Below, one piece after another: positions 41,948 through 49,913 of a stretch of DNA of 64,000 nucleotides (position 1 is its first letter; each line of letters opens with the position of its first letter). The stretch lies in contig JBIOXV010000062.1 of the NCBI GenBank assembly GCA_044869805.1, positions 9,972 to 73,971 on the forward strand, read 5' to 3'. The position numbers and the translations under genes are program-made. The DNA comes from CAWDVR01 sp044869805 (GTDB lineage: Bacteria; Acidobacteriota; Thermoanaerobaculia; Multivoradales; SZUA-115). Under the pieces are notes generated by a model. That model saw only the letters and a list, made by a program, of their open reading frames with translations, did no database searches and was not told the origin of the DNA.

Positions 41948-43531
41948 ATGCCGATGCGAACCGAGGCCTGGAGCCCCTACCGGCGAAGCCTTGGCGCAGC
42001 AGCGTGGCTGTGCCTGGCCGGCAGCCTTCTCGGGAGCTGCCGGCCGGAGGAGGCGGTGCAGGCTGCGGGCCCGCCCGTCCCCTGCGCGGCGACCGACGCC
42101 GAGATCCGGCGCTGGATCGAACGGCCGTCGCTGCCCGACAATCCCGCCGGTGCGACCCCCTCCTGCTTCGCGGAGCTCGCCTGGCAGCAGCTCTTCGCGG
42201 TGACCGACCGCGAGGGCCCGGCCGCCGCCCCGCGATTCGCCACCTGGCCCAGCGACCAGACCCTGTTCCCGGCGCAGGGCCAGCCGCCGCCGTGGAAGAC
42301 CGGGCCCGGGGCGATGAAGGTCCGGCCGCTGCGCAAGGGGCTCGGCATGCCGGGGATCGGCCGCGTGGAGGCCGACATCCTCACCGAGGCGGCCGCGCTG
42401 ACGCCGCTCACCGATCAGCGGGGGCGATGGGCGCACTTCTCCGTCGTCGTCGACCGCCAGGAATACGAGTACATCCGCTGCTGCGAGCTTTACCGGGGAG
42501 GCTGCTTCGATGCCGTGGGCAGCGCCGCCGGGAAGCCGCCGATCGCCATGCCCGATGGCTCGCTCGAGCTGAAGCTCGCCTGGAGGGTGCTCGAGACCTG
42601 CGACCTTCCCGACTCGCCGACGCCCTGCACCGCGGACGACGCCAGCCGCTACCTCACGGTGGTGACCGAGCTCGAGCCGTACTCGCTGAAGCTGGCGGAT
42701 CGGCCGGTGCGTGCCACCCTGGGGCTGGTGGGAATGCACATCGTGCAGAAGACCGCGAGCTATCTCGACCGCATCTGGGCCACCTTCGAGCACGTGGACA
42801 ACGTCCCGGGCTGCGGCCAGGCGGGCGGCCGGCCCGCGGGCTCACCGGGGTGGAGCTTCTACGACCCGGGCTGCGAGGACCCCACCGGCGCCGGCCACTG
42901 CGCCGACAACTCTTACTGCGCTCCCTGCCCGGTGCGCGTGCCCCCGGAGGTGGCGGCCGCGTTCAACGAGAGCCACACGCCGATCCCCATCGATCCGGCA
43001 ACCGGGGAGGGCGTCGTCACCTGCACCAGCTCACCCATCGACTTCAACCGGCCGGTCGAGCTCGGCGACGGCCGCACCTACATGATCCACCTCTTCGATC
43101 CCGCAACCTGCCAGGCCGACCTCATCCCCACCCAGGCCTGCCGCGCGACCCCGATCGACGCGCCGCTCGCCGGCTTCAACCAGCGCGTGAGGCAGATCCT
43201 CCACGGGCTCGGCGGGAGCGCGGCCCCGCTCGCCCACTACGAGCTGGTGGGCGTGCTGTGGTACGACGGGGACACGCTTCAGCCGCCGGCCGGGACGGCG
43301 CTCGCCAACACCACCATGGAAACCTTCCTCCAAACCCTGCCGCAGGGCTGCGTGGTCTGTCACGTCGGCAACCAGGTGAACCCAGTGCCCGATCAGCCGC
43401 CGATGAACTTCGACTCCGGCCTCGCCGACCGCAGCATGCTCTTCCAGCAGATCCGGCAGTACGCGGGGCAGTGCAGCGCCGACCAGCAAGCCCGGTGCGC
43501 CGCCTGGGCGCAGGGCTGCCCCGGGGGCTGA
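41948..43531 (+). CDS. Lipoprotein with a C-terminal cytochrome-c haem motif
   Basis: 527 residues. A lipobox LLGSC (Cys31) anchors it. The body has many cysteines and no recognised fold (for example the segment EYIRCCELYRGGCFD). Near the C-terminus the haem site C468-V-V-C471-H472 (LPQGCVVCHVGNQVNPV) is followed by NFDSGLADRSMLFQQIR. It may be a haem-containing envelope redox protein, but a single CxxCH in a cysteine-rich protein can be coincidental. ATG 41948 was chosen because AAGGAG precedes it. It is the second gene of the lipoprotein operon. Confidence 0.7.
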   Translation: MPMRTEAWSPYRRSLGAAAWLCLAGSLLGSCRPEEAVQAAGPPVPCAATDAEIRRWIERPSLPDNPAGATPSCFAELAWQQLFAVTDREGPAAAPRFATWPSDQTLFPAQGQPPPWKTGPGAMKVRPLRKGLGMPGIGRVEADILTEAAALTPLTDQRGRWAHFSVVVDRQEYEYIRCCELYRGGCFDAVGSAAGKPPIAMPDGSLELKLAWRVLETCDLPDSPTPCTADDASRYLTVVTELEPYSLKLADRPVRATLGLVGMHIVQKTASYLDRIWATFEHVDNVPGCGQAGGRPAGSPGWSFYDPGCEDPTGAGHCADNSYCAPCPVRVPPEVAAAFNESHTPIPIDPATGEGVVTCTSSPIDFNRPVELGDGRTYMIHLFDPATCQADLIPTQACRATPIDAPLAGFNQRVRQILHGLGGSAAPLAHYELVGVLWYDGDTLQPPAGTALANTTMETFLQTLPQGCVVCHVGNQVNPVPDQPPMNFDSGLADRSMLFQQIRQYAGQCSADQQARCAAWAQGCPGG

Positions 43532-43558
43532 GGCGCGCGGCGCGCACCGGGCCCCCGG

Positions 43559-43587
43559 ACGGCCTGGCCCAACTGCGGCCCGGCCGT
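43559..43587. terminator. Hairpin between convergent genes
   Basis: ACGGCC (43559-43564) pairs with GGCCGT (43582-43587), with a further 4-bp stem inside (GGCC 43566-43569 with GGCC 43577-43580) and a 7-base loop. It lies between the convergent haem lipoprotein (plus) and the lipoprotein at 43591 (minus). No U-run on either strand, so confidence is moderate. Confidence 0.4.
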
Positions 43588-43590
43588 GTC

Positions 43591-44904
43591 CTACCTGCAG
43601 ATCTGGAGGTCGTCCACCACGAAGTCGGCTGGGAAGGCCTCGAGGATGGCGCCGGGGTAGTCGAATTCGATCGCCAGCACGTCGGCGAAGCCGGGATCGA
43701 GGAACGGCTTGCCGGCCGCCACCTCCGTGCCGTTGATCGCCACCGCGAAGGTGTCGGCGTCCATGTCGAGAGTGATGAGCACCTCGTCGACGACGTTGAT
43801 CGCGTATCCCACCGCCAGCGTCTCGGTGCCGCTGCCGCCCTGGAGGGTGTGTTCGCCGTTGTCCGCCGTGAGCAGCAGCGCGCGCAGGCCGGAGCTCGAG
43901 CGGACGGCGATCGTCAGCTCGGGTGTGTTGACGCCGATGGTGGTGTGGAACCCCTCGAAGCCGACCAGGATCTTGCCCGCGTCGTGAGGCGGGCCGGCGC
44001 CAGCCACGCCGGTCAGGCCGGTCGGCTGGCCTGAGCCGCGCGAAATGCGCACCGCCTTGGAGGCGTGGAGTGTCGAGTCGACCACCACCACGTTGCCGTC
44101 CGGCCCGCGGACGTCCAGGCTGTCGTCCACCGGCGCGCCGGCCGGTGAGGACGATGGCGCTGCGGCGAGAACGTCGGCATCGAAGCTCGCATGGAGCAGT
44201 GGGGTCTCGCAGCTCGGCAGGGGAGTGGGATCGGGCGAGGGTTGGCGGTCGAAGCAGCGTTCGTCGACGATCACCCCACCGCGCTGGAAGCCGGTGCAGC
44301 GGTCGCAGATGTCGCCGCCCCCTCCCTCGCCCCACCCACCGACCCGGCGACCGTCGAGCTCGAAGGCGCCCTCCATGGCCGCGCGTTCGCCCGCCGGCAG
44401 ATCGGTGAACAGCTCGTCGGGCGCCACCAGATCGCTGGCGCAGAGGATGACGGGGCAGAGCCGCCTCCAGAGGTCGGGATCGACCCGGTCGAGAAAGGCG
44501 CGGTTGAGGTCGAAGGCGCAGAGCACGCCATAGATATCGGCCAGCCGCCCGTCGGGTAGCTCGGCGATCAGATACGTGTGGCCGCCCTCGAGGTCGGCCT
44601 CGACCGCTCCCTGCCGGCGCTCGAAGGCGACGGCCTTGGCCGAGCCCGGCGCGTAGTCGAGCAACGCCACCTTGCCGAGCTTGGAAGGGTCCTTCTCCAG
44701 CCGTTCGAGGGGGATCTGCTGGCGCACCGTCTCGCCGCCTTCCGCCTCGAAGCGGAAGGCGATCACGTCCTCGGCGAGCGCGTTGACGTCCGGCGGGAGC
44801 TCGATCGCGAGCAGGCGAGGCTGCCGCGCGCGCGGGCAGGCCGCCAGGGCGAGCGCCGACAGCACCAAGAGCCCGGCCACACAGATCCTTCCCGCGCGTG
44901 CCAT
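43591..44904 (-). CDS. Lipoprotein of unknown function
   Basis: 437 residues. Signal sequence and lipobox LAAC (Cys23). The first half is helical (residues about 60-200) and contains CDRC. The second half (after about 220) is predicted as beta-sandwich, with strands like ETLAVGYAINVVDEVLITLD and ADTFAVAINGTEVAAGKPFL, similar to concanavalin-like or LamG-type lectin folds. It ends with FVVDDLQICR. No catalytic motif. It is alone on this strand, convergent to the haem-motif lipoprotein and divergent from the acyl-CoA oxidase gene. Confidence 0.7.
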   Translation of the reverse strand: MARAGRICVAGLLVLSALALAACPRARQPRLLAIELPPDVNALAEDVIAFRFEAEGGETVRQQIPLERLEKDPSKLGKVALLDYAPGSAKAVAFERRQGAVEADLEGGHTYLIAELPDGRLADIYGVLCAFDLNRAFLDRVDPDLWRRLCPVILCASDLVAPDELFTDLPAGERAAMEGAFELDGRRVGGWGEGGGGDICDRCTGFQRGGVIVDERCFDRQPSPDPTPLPSCETPLLHASFDADVLAAAPSSSPAGAPVDDSLDVRGPDGNVVVVDSTLHASKAVRISRGSGQPTGLTGVAGAGPPHDAGKILVGFEGFHTTIGVNTPELTIAVRSSSGLRALLLTADNGEHTLQGGSGTETLAVGYAINVVDEVLITLDMDADTFAVAINGTEVAAGKPFLDPGFADVLAIEFDYPGAILEAFPADFVVDDLQICR

Positions 44905-44987
44905 GGGGTGCTCCTTTCTGGTCCGCTGGAAGAGGCGTCCCGGGCCGGCGGTTCGTTACGCGGTGGTTCGAGTAGGCTCTGCCCGGC

Positions 44988-47273
44988 ATGCCAACAACCG
45001 ACCCCGGCCTGCTGCCGTTCCTGCCGCTGATCTACGTGGCGTGGGCGGACGGCGACCTCGAGCCCGAGGAGCTGGCGCTGATCCGGGGAAGGGTGGAGTG
45101 CGCGGCCGGCCTGGCGCCGGAAGTGCGGAGCGGGCTGGCGCGCTGGCTCGATCCGCACGCCCCACCGTCGGCGAGCGAGCTGCAGGAGCTGCTCGCCACC
45201 ATCCGCGGCGCCGGCGAGGGCCTGACCGCGGAGGAGAGGCGGAGCCTGACCGACCTCGGCCTGGAGCTGGCGCGGGCCAGCGGGCAGGCCGTCGACCCGG
45301 GAGAGGAGCGGGCGCTCTCCGCGCTCGAGGAGGCCCTCGGCATCGCGGGCGCCGAGGCGTCGCGACGGCTGCTGGCCGAGCCGCGGCCCGCCGCGCCGGA
45401 GGCGCCGGCGCGCGCCGAAGTACGCCCGACCTTCGATTCGCTAGCGCTCCAACGCCTTCTCGACGGCGAGCACGCGGCGCTGCGCGGCGAGGTCCGTGGC
45501 TTCCTCGCCCGGCCGGAGATGCGGTTCGAGCCCGGCCTGGGCCGCGAGGAGTACCGCGCGCGTGTGCTCGCCGCCTGCCGGCTGCTCGCGGATCGCGGCT
45601 ACGGCGCGCTGGGCTTTCCGCAGAGCGCGGGAGGCGCCGGCGACTACGGCCGCTTCATCGCCGCCTTCGAGACCCTCGCCTTCGGCGACCTGTCGGTGCT
45701 GGTCAAGCTCGGGGTGCAGTTCGGCCTCTTCGGCGGCAGCATCCTGCAGCTCGGCACGGCGCGCCACCACGAGCGCTATCTCCGGCGGGCGGGGACACTC
45801 GAGCTTCCCGGCTGCTTCGCGATGACCGAGACCGATCACGGCTCGAACGTCTACGAGCTCGAGACGGTGGCGACCTACGAGCCCGAGACCGACGAGCTCG
45901 TGCTCTCGACCCCGCACCGCGGCGCGCGCAAGGACTACATCGGCGGCGCGGCGCGCGACGCGGTGATGGCCACGGTCTTCGCGCAGCTCGCGGTGGGCAG
46001 CGAGCGCCACGGCGTGCACGCCGTGCTGGTGCCGATCCGCGGCGAGGATGGCCGGCCCCAGCCCGGCGTCGAGATCGAGGACTGCGGCGAGAAGCTGGGC
46101 CTGAACGGCGTCGACAACGGCCGGCTCTCGTTCGACGGCGTGCGCGTACCGCGCGAGAACCTGCTCGACCGCTTCGGCCAGGTGAACGCCGACGGCCGCT
46201 ACGCGAGCGCCATCCCCAGCCCCTCCAAGCGCTTCTTCACCATGCTCGGCACCCTGGTCGGCGGGCGCCTTTCCGTGGCCCTCGCCTCGGTGTCGGCGGC
46301 GAAGCTCGGGCTCGCCATCGCCGTGCGCTACGGCGCCCGGCGCCGGCAGTTCGGCCCCGAGGGCACGGCCGAGGTGCCGATCCTCGACTACCTGGCGCAC
46401 CAGCTCCGGCTGCTGCCGCGCCTGGCCACCACCTTCGCGCTGCACTTCGCGGCCCGCGACCTGGTGGCGCGCTTCCTCGCCACCGGGGACGACGACCGCC
46501 GCGAGCTCGAGGGCGAGATCGCGGGCTTGAAGGCCGTGGCGTCGTGGCACGCCACGGACACCGTGCAGGAATGCCGCGAGGCCTGCGGGGGCCAGGGCTA
46601 TCTCGCCGTCAACCGCCTGCCGGCGCTCAAGGCGGACAGCGACATCTTCACCACCTTCGAAGGCGACAACACCGTGCTGCTGCAGCTCCTCGCCAAGAGC
46701 CTGCTCACCGGCTACAAGAAGCAGTTCGGGGCGATGCGCTTCTCGGGCCTGGTGCGCTACCTGGCGGCGCAGGCGGGCACGGCGCTCGCCGAGCTCAACC
46801 CGATGGTCACCCGCCTGACCGACGAGGGCCACCTGCGCGACCCGGGCTTCCTGCTCGGCGCCCTCGCCTGGCGCGCGCAGCACCAGCTCTCGACCGTGGC
46901 GCGCCGCATCAAGAAGCGGCTGGACGCCGGCGTGGACTCCTTCGTGGCGATCAACGAGTGCCAGGACCACCTGATCCAGGCGGCGCGCTCCCACGTCGAG
47001 AGCCGCATCGGCGAGCGCTTCGCCGCCGCGGTCGAGGCGCCACGAGAGGGCGAGCTCGCGGCCGTGCTCCGCCGCCTCTTCGAGCTGCACTGCCTGTCGC
47101 GGATCGAGGCCGACCGTGGCTGGTTCCTCGAGCACGGCTACGTCGAGGCCGGCAAGGCCAAGGCGGTGCGCAAGTGCGTCGCCAAGCTTTGCCGCGAGCT
47201 CGAGCCCGACGCCGTGGCCCTGGTCGATGCCTTCGGCGTGCCCGCCTCCTGCCTGCCGCCGATCGCGGAGTGA
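44988..47273 (+). CDS. TerB-domain / acyl-CoA dehydrogenase-oxidase fusion
   Basis: 761 residues. Residues about 10-120 form a TerB-type helical domain (IYVAWADGDLEPEELALIRG). From about 145 the protein is an acyl-CoA dehydrogenase/oxidase: FAMTETDHGSNVYELETVAT (the FAD-binding loop), LNGVDNGRLSFDGVRVPREN, EACGGQGYLAVNRLPALKAD and TTFEGDNTVLLQLLAKSLLT, which resemble acyl-CoA oxidases. It would oxidise acyl-CoA to enoyl-CoA with FAD. A TerB domain in front is unusual; TerB is better known from tellurite-resistance proteins and DnaJ-like partners. Convergent with the ADOP permease. Confidence 0.88.
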   Translation: MPTTDPGLLPFLPLIYVAWADGDLEPEELALIRGRVECAAGLAPEVRSGLARWLDPHAPPSASELQELLATIRGAGEGLTAEERRSLTDLGLELARASGQAVDPGEERALSALEEALGIAGAEASRRLLAEPRPAAPEAPARAEVRPTFDSLALQRLLDGEHAALRGEVRGFLARPEMRFEPGLGREEYRARVLAACRLLADRGYGALGFPQSAGGAGDYGRFIAAFETLAFGDLSVLVKLGVQFGLFGGSILQLGTARHHERYLRRAGTLELPGCFAMTETDHGSNVYELETVATYEPETDELVLSTPHRGARKDYIGGAARDAVMATVFAQLAVGSERHGVHAVLVPIRGEDGRPQPGVEIEDCGEKLGLNGVDNGRLSFDGVRVPRENLLDRFGQVNADGRYASAIPSPSKRFFTMLGTLVGGRLSVALASVSAAKLGLAIAVRYGARRRQFGPEGTAEVPILDYLAHQLRLLPRLATTFALHFAARDLVARFLATGDDDRRELEGEIAGLKAVASWHATDTVQECREACGGQGYLAVNRLPALKADSDIFTTFEGDNTVLLQLLAKSLLTGYKKQFGAMRFSGLVRYLAAQAGTALAELNPMVTRLTDEGHLRDPGFLLGALAWRAQHQLSTVARRIKKRLDAGVDSFVAINECQDHLIQAARSHVESRIGERFAAAVEAPREGELAAVLRRLFELHCLSRIEADRGWFLEHGYVEAGKAKAVRKCVAKLCRELEPDAVALVDAFGVPASCLPPIAE

Positions 47274-47288
47274 GGCGGCGGCCGCCTC
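47272..47288. terminator. 17-bp perfect palindrome between convergent genes
   Basis: GAGGCGGC-G-GCCGCCTC (47272-47288) covers the end of the acyl-CoA oxidase gene (the TGA is at 47271-47273) and lies two bases from the stop of the ADOP gene at 47290. Such a symmetric position suggests a bidirectional stop signal, but no T-run is present. Confidence 0.45.
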
Positions 47289-47289
47289 T

Positions 47290-49680
47290 TCACTCCGCCC
47301 GCAGCGTCTCCTTGGGATCGACCCTCCCCGCCGCGAGGGCGGGGACGAGGCAGGCCAGGGCGCCGACGGTGGCCAGCAGCAGGGCGACGGCCGCGAAGGT
47401 CGTGGGGTCGAGCGGGCGGATGCCGAAGAGCAGGCCCGAGAGGGTGCCGGAGAGGAGCGCCGCGGCGCCGAGGCCCAGGGCGAGGCCGGCGGCGGTCAAG
47501 CCCATGCCCCAGGTAACGATCATGCGCACCACTTCGCCGGTTCCGGCGCCGAGCGCCACGCGGATGCCGATCTCGCGCCGCCGGAAGGCGACGGCCGAGG
47601 CCAGCACCCCGTAGAGCCCGCCCGCCGCGAGCAGCAGCGCCACGCCGGCGAACACCGACAGCAGCACGAGGTGGAAGCGGCGCGGCGCCAGCGTGTCGGC
47701 GAGCAGGTCGTCGAGGCGGCGCACGTCGGAGACCGGCAGGTCGGGGTCGAGCGCCGCGACCACGGCGCGCACGTCCGGCAGCACCGCCTCGGCGGGCGCC
47801 CTGGTGTGGAGGATGAGCGGCATGTTCGACCACCGCCCCTGGAAGAACGGAAAGTAGACCATCGCCGCCGGCTCGATCGCGAGGCCGCGCTCGCGCACGT
47901 CGCCGACCACGCCGACGATCGTGGCGCGGCTCGCGATGCGCCGGCCGACCGGGTCCTGACCCGGGAAGTAGAGCTCGGCCAGCCGCCGGCTGACGATTGC
48001 GACCTGGGCGGTGCTTCCGTCGTCGGTGCCGGTGAAGACCCGGCCGGAGAGCAGCGGGATGCCGAGGGTCGCGAAGTAGTCGGGCGTCACCAGCCGCCAC
48101 GCGGCGGCGGCGCTGGTGCCGGCACGGTCGTCGCGCCGGTCCGGCAGCTCGAAGTCGGAGACCGTGTTGAAGGTGCCGAAGGGCAGCACGCTGGCCGCGG
48201 CGGCCGACTCGATCCCCGGCAGGCCCTCCAGTCGCTCGAGCAGGCGGCGGTAGAGGTCCGAGGTCGCGGCGACCGTCGGATAGCGACCCTCGGGCAGGGT
48301 AAGCCCCACGACCAGTCGATTCTCGACCTCCAGGCCGACGTCCACTCGGTGCAGCTCGTCGTAGCTGCGGATCAGCAAGCCCGCTCCCACCAGCAGCACC
48401 AGGGAGAGGGCCACCTCCGCCACCACCAGACCGGCCTGGAGCTTGCGCTCGCGGCGGCCGCCGAGCACCGAGGGCCCGGCCTCCTGGAGCGCCCGCCGGG
48501 GCGAGGCGCCGGCCGCCTGCCAGGCCGGGACCAGCCCGGACGCCAGGCCCGCTGCGACCGAGAGCACGAAGGCGAAGGCGAGCACGCGCCCGTCGACGGC
48601 GACCTCGTCGAGCCGCGGGATGTTGCCGGGGTCGAGGGCCTTTCCCAGATCGAGGCCCCAGGTGGCGAGCAGCGCTCCCACGCCTCCGCCCAGGCCGCCG
48701 ACCAGCACCGCCTCGACCAGCAGGTGACCGACCAGTCGTTGCCGGCTCGCCCCCAGGGCGGCGCGCACCGCGAGCTCGTGAGAGCGGCCCGCCGAACGGC
48801 CGACCAGCAGGGCGGCGAGGTTGGCGCAAGCGACGAGCAGCAGGCAGGCGACGCCGCCGGCCAGCACCAGCAGCGCGCGGCGGAAAGGAGGCTCGACGAG
48901 CACGTCGAACAGGCTCGCCGTCCGCACCGTCCAGCCGGCGTTGGTGGCCGGGAGCTCGGCGGCGAGGGCGGCGGCGATCGAGTCCATCTCCGCCTGCGCC
49001 TGGGCCAGGGTGACTCCCGGCCTCAGCCGGCCCATCACCATGAGCTCGTGGTCCTCGCGGTCGGCGGTGGGGCTCGCCGCGAGCGGCGTGTAGAGGTCGG
49101 CCGCGAGCTCGCGCAGCGGCGGGGCCACGATCCCCACCACCACGTAAGGCTTGCCATCCAGCGACAGCCGGCGGCCGAGGATCTCGGGGTCCGAGCCGAA
49201 GCGCCGCTGCCACAGGCCGCGGGAGAGGATCACGACGTTGCGCTCGCCTTCCGGCCGGTCCTCGTCCTCACGGAAGTGGCGGCCGAGGATGGGCCGGACA
49301 CCGAGCAGCGGCAGGAAGCCGGCGCTCACCCGGGCCTGCTGCAGGCGCTCCGGCTCGTCGCCGCCCGTGAGGTTGGCGCTGCGGTCGGTGGCGGCGCCCA
49401 ACTCCTCGAACACCCGGTTGCGCTGCCGCCAGTCGAGGAAGTTGGCCTCGGCCACCGAGAAGATGTCCCAGCCGCGCTCACGGTGGCTCTCCCACAGGCG
49501 GACGATGCGGTCAGGCTCCTCGACCGGCAGCGGCTGGAGCAGCGCGCCGTCGATGACGCTGAAGATGGCGGTGGAAGCGCCGATCCCGACGCCGACCATG
49601 AGCACGGCGAGGATGGTGAAGCCGGGGCTGGCCGCGAGGCGGCGGTAGGCGAGGGCGAGGGCTTGGGTGAGGGCGCGCAT
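47290..49680 (-). CDS. ADOP-type MacB/FtsX ABC permease
   Basis: 796 residues. The organisation is two repeats of an FtsX/MacB permease unit with a large periplasmic domain in each: ILAVLMVGVGIGASTAIFSV, then VRLWESHRERGWDIFSVAEA, VACLLLVACANLAALLVGRS, then GLVVAEVALSLVLLVGAGLL, VLLSVFAGVALLLAAGGLYG and FRRREIGIRVALGAGTGEVV near the end. Acidobacterial duplicated orphan permeases look like this and have no adjacent ATPase. ATG 49680 is chosen as it has CGGAGG upstream and begins the conserved MRALTQALALAYRR. It supports an acidobacterial host. Confidence 0.88.
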   Translation of the reverse strand: MRALTQALALAYRRLAASPGFTILAVLMVGVGIGASTAIFSVIDGALLQPLPVEEPDRIVRLWESHRERGWDIFSVAEANFLDWRQRNRVFEELGAATDRSANLTGGDEPERLQQARVSAGFLPLLGVRPILGRHFREDEDRPEGERNVVILSRGLWQRRFGSDPEILGRRLSLDGKPYVVVGIVAPPLRELAADLYTPLAASPTADREDHELMVMGRLRPGVTLAQAQAEMDSIAAALAAELPATNAGWTVRTASLFDVLVEPPFRRALLVLAGGVACLLLVACANLAALLVGRSAGRSHELAVRAALGASRQRLVGHLLVEAVLVGGLGGGVGALLATWGLDLGKALDPGNIPRLDEVAVDGRVLAFAFVLSVAAGLASGLVPAWQAAGASPRRALQEAGPSVLGGRRERKLQAGLVVAEVALSLVLLVGAGLLIRSYDELHRVDVGLEVENRLVVGLTLPEGRYPTVAATSDLYRRLLERLEGLPGIESAAAASVLPFGTFNTVSDFELPDRRDDRAGTSAAAAWRLVTPDYFATLGIPLLSGRVFTGTDDGSTAQVAIVSRRLAELYFPGQDPVGRRIASRATIVGVVGDVRERGLAIEPAAMVYFPFFQGRWSNMPLILHTRAPAEAVLPDVRAVVAALDPDLPVSDVRRLDDLLADTLAPRRFHLVLLSVFAGVALLLAAGGLYGVLASAVAFRRREIGIRVALGAGTGEVVRMIVTWGMGLTAAGLALGLGAAALLSGTLSGLLFGIRPLDPTTFAAVALLLATVGALACLVPALAAGRVDPKETLRAE

Positions 49681-49913
49681 CAGGAACCTCCGGCGGGGCG
49701 AGATGGCAAGGGCCGTGCCGGGACGTGTGATGGGGCGGAGATGCACGGACCCGCCGCTCCAGGAGTGAACGCTGCCCGCCGAATGCTCCGGGAGCGGGCG
49801 CCTCCGTCCCAGAAGCGAACAACGGGCAGTTGGCCCGACAGCCAATTCTTTCTCGCGTGTGTGAATAACTGGCGGAATTCGTTTCGCGTGCCGCCTAGCC
49901 CAGGGAGGAAGGG

